Shown: positions 16,416 through 24,724, counted from the first letter of the stretch. The stretch: 29,966 nucleotides of DNA from JAWXTK01 sp044433645 (GCA_044433645.1 JAWXTK010000024.1:1-29966); one strand, 5' to 3'. A program made the numbers and translations. Notes: generated by a model not told the origin, from the sequence alone.

Positions 16416-17705
16416 TTAAAACAAAGATTCTATAACCTCGATTACATTATCTTCGTTGGGGTTTAAATCAAAAACATGAGAAGGTTTAAGGTAGAAAAGT
16501 TCTTTGCCACTTTGAGCCAATTTCTCGCCTCCACCAGTAATATTTAGCATTACAATAGCATCTTTTTCTATTTTGCCCTCTTTAACATAGTTAATTAGCG
16601 AGGCCGTAGCCACTCCCGATGCAGAATAAATATCTATCCCCTCGGTTTGCTCAAATATACGCATAGCCTCCTTAGCTTGACGATTTGTGACTTTTAACAC
16701 ATCGCCCTCGCTGTCTTTAAGCGCATCATACAAGCCCCCTGCGATAGAATAAGGAGGTTTACGATTGCTCAGCACTTTAGCATCTATGGTCTCAGCATCT
16801 AGTCTAGCTTGCTGGACATCATATTCTAAAAGTTCGCGAGAATCCTCTCTCCAAGCCTCATACATAGGCAAGAAAGGCGCGTTCTGCGACACTATAAGTT
16901 TCATTTTTTTATCTCCAAATCTGCCGTCAGCGAGGAATCTATTATTAGCCTCCCATGCAGCAATAGCTCCTGTGCCACTACCCACAGCTTGGAAATAATA
17001 ATCAGGAATTTCACCTATGTGAGTTACGGCCGACAATACTGTTGTGGCCATACCGTCGCGACGAGCTATGTTTTTAGCACCCCCTTCGGCAAAGAATTTA
17101 TCAGATTTAAGTGCTAGATTACCAAGATGAATAGCATCAAAATAATCACCCCCACTCTTAGCTGCGATAAGTCTAACGCAAGAGTTTAAAGGTTTCTCAA
17201 ACCAAAGAGCATCTAAATTATCCTCAGGCACACTCAGCAAAAGAGGAATATTATTATCCGAGCAAACCTTAGCAAAAGCGCGAGCCGTGTTACCAGCCGA
17301 TGCCACAACTAAAACTCTGTCCTCAGCAGCATCTAACCTACCACACACCGAGTAAGCCTCAGTCTCTTTAAACGAGCAAGTGGTCATATTAGCGCCTATT
17401 TTTGGGTAATATCCGTTAAAGGTTATATATAGATTCTCTAGTCCAAGTTCTTTGGCTAGACCCTCACTTTTGTAAGTTACAGGCGCAGCTGAGCCTTTAA
17501 GGCAACGCTTAATTGGCAACCAGTCACAGAATTTATATAGTCCGTAATGTTCTGGTTTTAGCTGTATTTGTTTATGTGAATAATCTGCTCTAATTAGCGA
17601 AGGTGTTTGGCATGATGTATCGTCTAAACACCAACCTTTATCTTGAAATTTATGTCCACTAGCTATTGTTTGCAAACAGTAATCTGTTGCTCTAAAGTTT
17701 TCCAT
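16416..17705 (-). CDS. Cysteate synthase-like PLP enzyme (threonine synthase family)
   Basis: A 429-aa fold type II PLP enzyme. Cysteate synthase turns O-phospho-L-serine and sulfite into L-cysteate. The sequence fits that branch better than true ThrC: AAPVTYKSEGLAKELGL, NLYITFNGYYP, MTTCSFKETEA with PLP Lys113, ASAGNTARAFA (phosphate loop), AEGGAKNIARRDGM, AVGSGTGAIAAWEA, LSNRKPPYSI and LNITGGG. These resemble, from memory, the methanogen cysteate synthases; the assignment rests on recall, not a search. Automated pipelines may call it threonine synthase. It lies 29 bp before iorA and 54 bp after nspC, in one direction. Cysteate feeds sulfonolipid (capnine-type) synthesis in some Bacteroidota and coenzyme M in some methanogens. 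No cysteate acyltransferase gene is in the window. Confidence 0.75.
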   Translation of the reverse strand: MENFRATDYCLQTIASGHKFQDKGWCLDDTSCQTPSLIRADYSHKQIQLKPEHYGLYKFCDWLPIKRCLKGSAAPVTYKSEGLAKELGLENLYITFNGYYPKIGANMTTCSFKETEAYSVCGRLDAAEDRVLVVASAGNTARAFAKVCSDNNIPLLLSVPEDNLDALWFEKPLNSCVRLIAAKSGGDYFDAIHLGNLALKSDKFFAEGGAKNIARRDGMATTVLSAVTHIGEIPDYYFQAVGSGTGAIAAWEANNRFLADGRFGDKKMKLIVSQNAPFLPMYEAWREDSRELLEYDVQQARLDAETIDAKVLSNRKPPYSIAGGLYDALKDSEGDVLKVTNRQAKEAMRIFEQTEGIDIYSASGVATASLINYVKEGKIEKDAIVMLNITGGGEKLAQSGKELFYLKPSHVFDLNPNEDNVIEVIESLF

Positions 17706-17759
17706 TTTTTAGTCTTTCCTTTTTTATTAAACTGCAATTTACAAAAAATTTTTGATTTT

Positions 17760-18884
17760 TTATGACATTCTGCCCTTAAAATCTTCATAGTCAAATTTTT
17801 TAACTATTTTAATCTCGCCTTTAGTATCTTTGATAGCTATGCTAGGGTGAGCGACTCCGTTAAACATAGTGGTTTTTACCATGGTGTAATGTATCATATC
17901 CTCAAAAATAATTTTATCACCCACTTTGGGCTCATTTTCAAAGCTCCAATCACCACAAAAATCACCTGCAAGACAGCTACAACCACCCATGCGCCACCTT
18001 GTTTCACCCTGCTGCGGCTCATGAGCACCCCTAATTTGAGGCTTATAAGGCATCTCCAAGCAATCGGGCATGTGGCAAGCAAACGACACATTTAGCATGG
18101 CTGTCATAGTTTCGCCCGTGGGGATAATATCCTCAATGGAGGCCTCAAGATAACCAGTTTGCCAAGTGTGAGCACTACCAGGTTCAAGTATTATTTTTAG
18201 ATTTGGATATTTTGCATTAAATTCTCTGAGCGAAGTGATAAGCAGCTCTGTATCATATCCTTTGCGCGTCATTAAATGCCCTCCTCCAAGGTTTAACCAC
18301 TTGATTTTTGGCAATATATGCGAGAAATATTTTTCTATTTGCTCCAAAGTTTTCTTAGCATCCTGGGCCGAAGATTCACACAAATTATGACAGTGCAAAC
18401 CATCCATGCCCTCGGGAATTTCGCTTAAAAACCTAGGTTCTACCCCTAGCCTAGAATTCGGCACACAAGGATTGTAAAGGTCAGTTTCAACGGGCGAGAA
18501 TAAAGGATTGATTCTTAAACCACAACTCACCCCTGCTGCCCTAGCTCTAGGCGAAAACCTAGCAAATTGAGACAGCGAATTAAAAGTAATATGACTGCTA
18601 CAAGAGAGTATTTCATCGAACTCATGCTCTTGATAAGTAGGTGCATAAGTGTGCGACAAACTACCAAACTCTTCTTTAACTAATCTAGCCTCAGCGAGCG
18701 ATGAAGCAGTGGCTGAGTCAAGATATTCGCGCATTATAGGAAAGATACTCCACATAGCCGATGCCTTAAGTGCCACGATAATCTCCACCTGGGCCTTAGA
18801 TGCAACTTGCGAGATAACCTTTAGATTATCTCGCAATTTATTTTCTTCGAGCACGTAACATGCTCCTAAAATTTCCTCTTTCAT
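17760..18884 (-). CDS. nspC: Carboxynorspermidine/carboxyspermidine decarboxylase
   Basis: A 374-aa fold type III (alanine racemase-like) PLP decarboxylase which removes CO2 from carboxy(nor)spermidine to give (nor)spermidine. PLP Lys40 is in IVALKASAMWSIFP. The conserved GLHCHNLCESS, LNLGGGHLMTRKGYD, EPGSA and CLAGDFCGDW (active-site Cys) all fit NspC rather than lysine or arginine decarboxylase. Its ATG overlaps the dehydrogenase stop by one base (TAATG), as expected for two consecutive steps. Which polyamine is made, spermidine or norspermidine, depends on the diamine available; spermidine is the common product in Bacteroidetes. Confidence 0.95.
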   Translation of the reverse strand: MKEEILGACYVLEENKLRDNLKVISQVASKAQVEIIVALKASAMWSIFPIMREYLDSATASSLAEARLVKEEFGSLSHTYAPTYQEHEFDEILSCSSHITFNSLSQFARFSPRARAAGVSCGLRINPLFSPVETDLYNPCVPNSRLGVEPRFLSEIPEGMDGLHCHNLCESSAQDAKKTLEQIEKYFSHILPKIKWLNLGGGHLMTRKGYDTELLITSLREFNAKYPNLKIILEPGSAHTWQTGYLEASIEDIIPTGETMTAMLNVSFACHMPDCLEMPYKPQIRGAHEPQQGETRWRMGGCSCLAGDFCGDWSFENEPKVGDKIIFEDMIHYTMVKTTMFNGVAHPSIAIKDTKGEIKIVKKFDYEDFKGRMS

Positions 18885-20074
18885 TAAACCTCTAAGTCTA
18901 AATCAAATTTCTCTATCCAAGGCAAACCTTGCTCGCCCAATTCAGCCAAGAAAGGATCTGGATTAAGTTGCTCAACATTAAACACACCTGCACCTTTCCA
19001 TTCGCCTTTGGCAAACATAGCTGCCCCTAAGGCTGCTGGCACTCCAGTTGTGAAGCTCACTGCCTGAGTTCCTGTCTCTTTAAATGCAGTTTCATGGTCG
19101 CAGTTATTATATATATAATATGTGCGCTCTTTGCCGTCTTTTATACCACTGATTCTACAACCTATTGAAGTCTCGCCCGTGTAGTTTTCGCCCAAACCTT
19201 TAGGATCTGGCAACACAGCTTTAAGGAACTGAATAGGAATAATCTCTTGGCCATTATAGATAATAGGGTCTATACGAGCCATGCCTATGTTTTGAATCAC
19301 ACGCAGGTGAGTTAAATATTCTTGACCAAAAGTCATCCAAAATCTAGCACGTTTAATAGTTGGGATGTGTTTTACCAAAGATTCTAGCTCCTCGTGAAAA
19401 ATCACATAACTCTCTCTTTCGCCTATGTTAGGGTAAGTGAGAGGCTTGTGAATTTGGTGAGGCTCAGTTTCTATCCACTCTCCATTTTCCCAATATTTAC
19501 CTTTTTGAGTCACCTCACGTATGTTAATTTCTGGGTTGAAATTCGTAGCAAATGCCATGCCGTGGTTACCAGCATTGCAATCCACGATGTCAAGATAATG
19601 AATCTCATCAAAGTGATGTTTGGCTGCGTGCGCCGTAAAAATTGCGCTCACACCAGGGTCGAAACCACAACCTAGGATAGCCATAAGACCAGCTTCTTTG
19701 AACTTATCGTGGTAAGCCCACTGCCAGCTATACTCAAAGTGAGCCTCATCTTTAGGCTCGTAATTAGCTGTATCTAAATAGTTTACGCCACACTCTAGGC
19801 AGGCATCCATAATAGTTAAATCTTGATAAGGCAGCGCCACATTAATTACAATATCTGGTTTGCACTCGCGCATTAAATCGCACAATTCAGGCACGCTATC
19901 AGCATCTACTTGAGCAGTTTTAATTCTGCCACCTCCCACAGCTTCGGCTATTTGGTCGCATTTAGATTTTGTACGGCTAGCTAGTGTAATTTCTGAGAAT
20001 ACAGGGTTGGCAGCGACTTTGTGAGCTACTACTGTTCCCACGCCACCAGCGCCTATAATTAGAACTTTTGTCAT
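18884..20074 (-). CDS. Carboxynorspermidine/carboxyspermidine dehydrogenase
   Basis: A 396-aa NAD(P)H-dependent enzyme of the saccharopine dehydrogenase family. It condenses aspartate semialdehyde with a diamine and reduces the Schiff base to carboxy(nor)spermidine. The N-terminus MTKVLIIGAGGVGTVVAHK is a Rossmann dinucleotide loop; LGCGFDPGVSAIFTAHA near 155 and the central substrate domain match the carboxy(nor)spermidine dehydrogenase branch. The partner gene nspC overlaps by one base, which supports polyamine function over lysine metabolism. A strong promoter sits about 35 bp upstream, making this the first gene of the long minus-strand run. Confidence 0.93.
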   Translation of the reverse strand: MTKVLIIGAGGVGTVVAHKVAANPVFSEITLASRTKSKCDQIAEAVGGGRIKTAQVDADSVPELCDLMRECKPDIVINVALPYQDLTIMDACLECGVNYLDTANYEPKDEAHFEYSWQWAYHDKFKEAGLMAILGCGFDPGVSAIFTAHAAKHHFDEIHYLDIVDCNAGNHGMAFATNFNPEINIREVTQKGKYWENGEWIETEPHQIHKPLTYPNIGERESYVIFHEELESLVKHIPTIKRARFWMTFGQEYLTHLRVIQNIGMARIDPIIYNGQEIIPIQFLKAVLPDPKGLGENYTGETSIGCRISGIKDGKERTYYIYNNCDHETAFKETGTQAVSFTTGVPAALGAAMFAKGEWKGAGVFNVEQLNPDPFLAELGEQGLPWIEKFDLDLEV

Positions 20075-20108
20075 GATATAATATTTTTTAATTTTTTCTC
20101 TTAAGGGG

Positions 20109-20139
20109 CAAAAATAACTCTTTTTGATGGTTTTTCAAA
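20109..20139 (-). promoter_or_regulatory. Promoter of the polyamine-ior gene run
   Basis: On the minus strand TTTG (20136-20139), a 19-bp spacer and TATTTTTG (20109-20116) match both Bacteroidetes promoter elements fully. The dehydrogenase ATG lies about 35 bp downstream. Confidence 0.75.
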
Positions 20140-20164
20140 TTATTTTGCAAGCAAAAAAATGCCT

Positions 20165-20507
20165 TTACAAATCTTGAGTTTTAAAAACGGTATAACCCTC
20201 GTAATAATAACTATTGTCTATACCCTTAATATAAACCTCTCTGTTTTTGATTTCAGGAGTTAAAGCCTCGCGCAAAAGATGTTTAATTTCTATGTCTTTG
20301 ATAGGGCTACGCTCCATAGCCAGCAAATGGATAAATATCCGAGAATAAATATTCATGAATGGCCGACAAATAACTAAAACACCCAGGCTCAAGACTATCT
20401 AAGATGCCTTTTTCAAACAACTCAACAGCCCTACGCTTGCTTAATCTTTCTTCCTCCACAGCCAAGGCCACAGGATCTGTAATTCCTAATTTATTTTCCA
20501 GTATCAT
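20165..20507 (-). pseudogene. fic pseudogene (class III Fic), catalytic core deleted
   Basis: Remnant of a Fic-domain AMP transferase gene. From ATG 20507, MILENKLGITD and AVEEERLSKRRAVELFEKG lead to AIHEYLFSDIYPFAG, the first half of a Fic fold. The frame then hits TAG within a few codons. In the next frame LLAMERSPIKDIEIKHLL, GIDNSYYYEGYTVFK match the end of class III Fic proteins (N. meningitidis Fic type). The missing middle, about 80-85 residues, holds the catalytic HPFxxGNGR loop. The S-Y-Y-Y-E-G inhibitory motif at the C-terminus survives. The join at 20319-20326 is TTGCTGGC, which fits both flanking frames, so deletion between short repeats is likely. It lies 64 bp after uvrC on the same strand. 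Confidence 0.88.
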
Positions 20508-20571
20508 ACAAAAAGAATATTTACCTGCAAAATTAACAAAAATCTGCTTAACAAGCAAGTAAACCAATATT

Positions 20572-22395
20572 TTAACTCTCAGCTTTACCTTTAAAATATT
20601 CCTCAACTACCCTAGCTCTATTATCACCCACCACCTCGGCCAACTCGCTGTGAGTTGCTGAGGCTATTTTTTTGATAGTTTTAAAATGTTTTATCAGTCT
20701 ATCGCGCGTCACGTTTCCTATGCCTGCGATGCTATCTAACTCACTTTTAATAAAGTCATTAGAGCGTTTCTGGCGATGAAAAGTTATCCCAAAACGGTGA
20801 GCCTCATCCCTAAGATGCATAATAACCCTCAGTGGCTCGCCCGTGCGCTCCAAATAATAAGGCATACTATCACCCGGGAAAAACACCTCCTCTATTCTCT
20901 TGGCTAAACCTATAATCTTAACTCTGTGCTCTATACCCAACTCTTTAAGTATCCCGTATGCTGAACTTAATTGTCCCTTGCCACCGTCCACTATAATTAA
21001 GTCGGGAAGTTCTGTACCCTCTTCCAACATTCTGGAATACCTGCGCGAGACTATCTCCTGCATGGATGCAAAGTCATTAGCTCCGACAACGGTCTTAATA
21101 TTAAAGTGGCGATATTCTTTTTTTGAAGGCTTACAATCTCGAAACACCACACACGAGGCCACAGGATAAGCTCCCTGCAAATTAGAGTTATCAAAACATT
21201 CTATGTGACGAGGTGGTTTGTCCATATACAAGGCTTTTTGCATGGCCTCTAGAACTCTATTTGTGTGACGCTCAGGGTCTGTTATTTCTAGGTTTTTTAG
21301 TTTCTCGGCCTTGTATAAACGTGCCCCTTTGCGCGAAAATTCTATTAATTTAAGCTTATCACCTCTTTGAGGAATACTAAATCTAACATCAGAAAAAGCC
21401 CCCTGTTCGGGCATAATCTCCACCAACACATCATTAAAAAGTCCTCCACTAAGTTTTTCAGAGATAAGCGTTATTGCCCTAGTGAGCAAAACCGATTCAT
21501 CACTCTCAACCCCCACACTAAGCTCCGAGGTGAAAGTATTTACAATAGCTCCGTGCACCACTCTCACAAAATTACAATACGCAATGCCCGAATCTGTCAT
21601 AATCGTAAACACATCAAAACTTTGCTTGGAATCGCTAATTATTATAGAGCGCGCCACATAATTTTCTAGCGCATCAAACTTTTCCTTGTATTTTTGCGCC
21701 CATTCAAAGTTTAGTTCCTGGGCTGCCTGCTGCATTTTTTGCTTTAGAAAAGTTGCTGTTTTATGAGTTTCACCCTTTAATAATGAGGCCACAAAACCTA
21801 TACTCTCAGCGTAATCTTCCTCGCTCTGAGCCCCCACACATGGACCCTTGCAGTTACCCAGATGATATTGCAGACACACTGTATATTTGCCCTTAGCAAT
21901 ATTTTGCTCACTTAGCGAAAGTTTGCAGGTGCGCAGAGGGTAGATAGTTTTAATCACATCCAAAATAGCTCGCTGCATACTCACCGAGGCATAAGGCCCA
22001 AAGTAGCGTGAGCCGTCTTTTATAACCTTGCGCGTAGACTCAACCCTAGGGTAAGGCTCGTTTTTAATAACTATCCAAGGATAGGTCTTGTCGTCCTTTA
22101 ATAATATATTGTAGCGAGGTTGCAAGGCCTTGATAAGATTGTTTTCGAGCAACAGAGCATCATACTCAGTATCTACCTCAATATACTCTAAATCAACTAT
22201 TTGCGCAACCATAACTCTAACCTTAGAAGTATGTTCTTTGTTTTGCAGAAAATAAGAAGACACTCTTTTTCTAAGGCTTTTGGCCTTGCCAACGTAAATC
22301 ACCGTATTATCTTTATTCAAAAATTTATAGACACCAGCGCACAAAGGCAGTTGAGCCACCTTTTGTTTAAGAGTTTGAGTTGCTTGCTGATTCAT
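20572..22395 (-). CDS. uvrC: Excinuclease ABC subunit C
   Basis: The 607-aa dual-incision nuclease of nucleotide excision repair, of usual length. N-terminal GIY-YIG nuclease: AGVYKFLNKDN and VIYVGKAKSLRKRV, with catalytic Arg42. A UVR (UvrB-binding) helix is seen near residues 200-240. The C-terminal RNase H-like nuclease begins at IECFDNSNLQGAYPVAS, with VDGGKGQL farther on carrying catalytic Asp. The end has a helix-hairpin-helix DNA-binding unit, DSIAGIGNVTRDRLIKHF. A promoter lies about 45 bp upstream on the minus strand. The fic remnant follows. Confidence 0.97.
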   Translation of the reverse strand: MNQQATQTLKQKVAQLPLCAGVYKFLNKDNTVIYVGKAKSLRKRVSSYFLQNKEHTSKVRVMVAQIVDLEYIEVDTEYDALLLENNLIKALQPRYNILLKDDKTYPWIVIKNEPYPRVESTRKVIKDGSRYFGPYASVSMQRAILDVIKTIYPLRTCKLSLSEQNIAKGKYTVCLQYHLGNCKGPCVGAQSEEDYAESIGFVASLLKGETHKTATFLKQKMQQAAQELNFEWAQKYKEKFDALENYVARSIIISDSKQSFDVFTIMTDSGIAYCNFVRVVHGAIVNTFTSELSVGVESDESVLLTRAITLISEKLSGGLFNDVLVEIMPEQGAFSDVRFSIPQRGDKLKLIEFSRKGARLYKAEKLKNLEITDPERHTNRVLEAMQKALYMDKPPRHIECFDNSNLQGAYPVASCVVFRDCKPSKKEYRHFNIKTVVGANDFASMQEIVSRRYSRMLEEGTELPDLIIVDGGKGQLSSAYGILKELGIEHRVKIIGLAKRIEEVFFPGDSMPYYLERTGEPLRVIMHLRDEAHRFGITFHRQKRSNDFIKSELDSIAGIGNVTRDRLIKHFKTIKKIASATHSELAEVVGDNRARVVEEYFKGKAES

Positions 22396-22439
22396 AATTT
22401 TTTTAAGATATTACGGTTGTTTATTAACTTTTGAGAGAG

Positions 22440-22469
22440 TAAATGTAGTGATTTTTATTGGTTTTTCAA
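22440..22469 (-). promoter_or_regulatory. Promoter of uvrC
   Basis: On the minus strand TTG (22467-22469), a 19-bp spacer and TACATTTA (22440-22447) approximate the Bacteroidetes promoter; the last -7 base differs from consensus. The spacer opens with AAAAACCA, as in the promoter of the polyamine operon. Confidence 0.55.
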
Positions 22470-22669
22470 GTTTTCAGAGCACTTATAAGCAAAAATGCAT
22501 ATTTAATAATCCTAATTATTTAATATTAAAAAAATAGAGCTTATTAATAAAATAATTTACGATATAAATAAGCCTGCAATTCCACATTAAAAATTATAAG
22601 TAATTGTTTTTCAATGTTTTAAGCTTTTATTAGAATACAAAATTAAAAAATATAATAAGCCCCTAACGC

Positions 22670-22687
22670 CTATCTGAACTCAGATAG
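22670..22687. promoter_or_regulatory. Palindrome in the uvrC-ROK gap, possible operator
   Basis: The 440-bp region between uvrC and the ROK gene holds no gene and is very AT-rich. Its one clear structured site is CTATCTGA-AC-TCAGATAG at 22670-22687: perfect 8-bp arms around 2 bp. It lies about 110 bp upstream of the ROK promoter and could bind a dimeric regulator such as the ROK protein; this is inference. No other repeat stands out. Confidence 0.4.
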
Positions 22688-22776
22688 ACAGCCACTAAAA
22701 CCAAGCTAATTTTCACTAAACAACTGAAATCAAGAGATTTAAATTTATTATTTTTTTTTAAAAAGTGCTCGAAATA

Positions 22777-22808
22777 TTTGCTATTATAAAAATTTTTATT
22801 TATTTTTG
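22777..22808 (+). promoter_or_regulatory. Promoter of the ROK regulator gene
   Basis: TTTG (22777-22780), a 20-bp spacer and TATTTTTG (22801-22808) match both Bacteroidetes promoter elements. The ATG is 27 bp downstream. Confidence 0.7.
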
Positions 22809-22835
22809 TAAAAAATATATTAAAGAGCGTAAAAA

Positions 22836-24065
22836 ATGACGAGTTTGACAGAATTTTTTAATAAGGACACTGGTGATTCTTCAAAAGGGGTCGCATATAA
22901 AAACAACCTTATTAAGCGCGACATAATAGCTTATATGGCCGTTACGGGTCAGTGCACCTTAGCCGAGCTTACGCGCGAGTTAAATGTCAGTGTACCAACG
23001 ATTACTAAGCTAGTTGGTGAATTAGTTGTGCAAAAAATCATAGTAGATAATGGCAAGATAGAGACTTCGGGTGGCCGTCGTCCCAACGTGTTTGGCCTAG
23101 CCAACACAGCCCTGTATTTTGCAGGTATTAGTGTTGGGTTTGATGTTATTAACATGGTGATTACCAACCTTGAAAACCAAGTAATTTACAGCGAGGATAT
23201 CACTGATTTTAAGCTAGTTAACTCTATTCAATGCTTTGATACTCTCGTATCTAAAATAGACAATTTCTTAAATAAATGTGGCGTATCTCGCAGCAAAATC
23301 ATAGGTCTTGGTTTTGCGATTACTTGTAGAGTAAATCCCCAGACTGGCCGTAGCAACAAATACTTTTCGGACTTTGAGCAACCACTCTCTGAGGTCTTGC
23401 GCGAGAGACTGCAAGTTAGCGTTTTGTTAGAAAACGACACAAGGTCACGTTGTTATGCAGAATATTGTTTAAGTGAAGCCGACAAAGATAAAAATTTTAT
23501 TTTCTTGAACGCTGGCCGTGGTGTTGCCATTGGTATAGTTATTGACGGCAAGCTGTATTATGGCAAGTCGGGTTTTGCCGGTGAGTTTGGCCACACACCT
23601 TTCTTTGATAACGAGATAATATGTGCATGTGGTAAAAAAGGATGCTTAGAGACAGAGATTTCGGGCATGGCACTAGAGCGCAAAATGATAGACAAAATCA
23701 ACGAGGGAGTAAACACCTCATGCAAGGCTAAATACATAGAAACCAACAATATACACATAAACGACATAGTTGAATCAGCTAAAAAAGACGATATTTTGGC
23801 GATAGAATTAATTGAGAGTGCGGGTGAGAAAATCGGTAAAAGCATAGCATTTTTGATTAATATTTTCAATCCAGAGACTGTGGTTATAGGTGGAAATTTA
23901 GCATGTGCCGGCGATATTATCATGTTGCCTATTAAGTCGGCAGTGAACAAATATTCGCTAAGTGTAGTTTACAAAGACACAAATTTTAAAATCTCAACCA
24001 TGAGTGGCAATGCACCAGCCTTGGGTGTAGCAATGTTAGTTAGAAACAAAATTATAGGTTTATAA
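22836..24065 (+). CDS. ROK-family transcriptional regulator (NagC/XylR type)
   Basis: A 409-aa protein with an N-terminal winged helix-turn-helix (about residues 24-80, including CTLAELTRELNVSVPTITK) joined to a ROK sugar-kinase-like domain. In the latter, LLENDTRSR (D201), LNAGRGVAIGIVIDG and GEFGHTPF (H253) are seen, followed by the zinc site CACGKKGC (C263, C265, C270). Such proteins bind sugars or sugar phosphates and repress sugar-use genes. The D201 equivalent of the kinase catalytic Asp is kept, so weak kinase activity is not excluded. No sugar operon is adjacent; a GNAT gene follows 11 bp later. The upstream palindrome may be its operator. Effector and targets are unknown. Confidence 0.92.
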   Translation: MTSLTEFFNKDTGDSSKGVAYKNNLIKRDIIAYMAVTGQCTLAELTRELNVSVPTITKLVGELVVQKIIVDNGKIETSGGRRPNVFGLANTALYFAGISVGFDVINMVITNLENQVIYSEDITDFKLVNSIQCFDTLVSKIDNFLNKCGVSRSKIIGLGFAITCRVNPQTGRSNKYFSDFEQPLSEVLRERLQVSVLLENDTRSRCYAEYCLSEADKDKNFIFLNAGRGVAIGIVIDGKLYYGKSGFAGEFGHTPFFDNEIICACGKKGCLETEISGMALERKMIDKINEGVNTSCKAKYIETNNIHINDIVESAKKDDILAIELIESAGEKIGKSIAFLINIFNPETVVIGGNLACAGDIIMLPIKSAVNKYSLSVVYKDTNFKISTMSGNAPALGVAMLVRNKIIGL

Positions 24066-24079
24066 GACAGGTTTGAGTG

Positions 24080-24619
24080 ATGAATATCTTAGAAACTGAT
24101 ACTATACGAGTTAGGGCTCTTGAGCCAGAGGACATAGATGTTTTGTATAAATGGGAGAACAACACGGCGATTTGGAAGGTCAGCAACACGATTGCGCCCT
24201 TTTCAAAATATGTGTTGCGCCAATTTATTGAGGAGCAGCGTTACGATGTTTTTGAGTCAAAGCAGATGCGTATGATTATAGAATCTGTGCAAACTGGCGA
24301 GGCTATAGGCACTATAGATTTGTTTGAGTTGGACCCATATAATCGCAGGGCAGGCGTTGGAATTATGATTTATGACAAGAAAGACATGTGTCATGGTTAC
24401 GCCTCGGGTGCGCTTGGCATACTAATACGCTATTGTTTTATAGTACTGAATCTCAATCAGTTATACTGCAACATAGCATCTAATAATTTAAAATCACTCG
24501 CTTTGTTTAAGTCTAAGGGTTTCACAGTTGTGGGTTTAAAACATGAGTGGACTAAGACGACTTCGGGTTGGCAGGACGAGTATATGTTACAATTAGTCAA
24601 TCCACAGAAGTTTGGTTAA
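24080..24619 (+). CDS. GNAT-family N-acetyltransferase (RimL/SpeG-like)
   Basis: A 179-aa acetyl-CoA-dependent acetyltransferase of the Acetyltransf_3 group. The N-terminus IRVRALEPEDIDVLYKWENN is the usual opening; EAIGTIDLFELDPYNRRAGV forms strands 3-4; the acetyl-CoA loop is CHGYASGALGILIRY instead of the standard Q/RxxGxG/A; NLNQLYCNIASNN and LFKSKGF are the C-terminal motifs. It resembles SpeG (polyamine acetyltransferase) and RimL/RimJ (ribosomal protein acetyltransferases), and these cannot be told apart here. An in-frame GTG lies one codon before ATG 24080. Together with the ROK gene it seems to form a two-gene unit ending in a terminator. Confidence 0.88.
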   Translation: MNILETDTIRVRALEPEDIDVLYKWENNTAIWKVSNTIAPFSKYVLRQFIEEQRYDVFESKQMRMIIESVQTGEAIGTIDLFELDPYNRRAGVGIMIYDKKDMCHGYASGALGILIRYCFIVLNLNQLYCNIASNNLKSLALFKSKGFTVVGLKHEWTKTTSGWQDEYMLQLVNPQKFG

Positions 24620-24645
24620 GAAGAAATAATCTGATATTTTCAGCC

Positions 24646-24695
24646 GAAGGGAAAAGAATTTGCGATGGGGGTCACATATCTTTTCCCTTCTTTTT
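24646..24695 (+). terminator. Intrinsic terminator after the GNAT gene
   Basis: GAAGGGAAAAGA (24646-24657) pairs perfectly with TCTTTTCCCTTC (24679-24690) over 12 bp around a 21-nt loop and is followed at once by TTTTTATTTT. It ends the ROK-GNAT unit. Confidence 0.8.
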
Positions 24696-24724
24696 ATTTT
24701 AGGAGCTCGATGCTAGTCACTCCC

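Noticed and set aside
16416..17705. Plain threonine synthase
   Set aside because: The fold is shared, but the PLP-loop context and several blocks fit cysteate synthase better. It is kept as an alternative, since no search could be run.
20143..20158. TTTTGC-AA-GCAAAA as terminator after the fic remnant
   Set aside because: The stem has six weak pairs with a 2-nt loop, too tight to form a reliable hairpin.
20307..20606. 99-aa open frame read as a separate small protein
   Set aside because: Its first 33 residues precede the natural Fic start and overlap the end of uvrC; the rest is the first half of the broken fic gene.
23558..23950. 130-aa minus-strand open frame inside the ROK gene
   Set aside because: It lies antisense to conserved ROK motifs and looks like a by-product of codon use.
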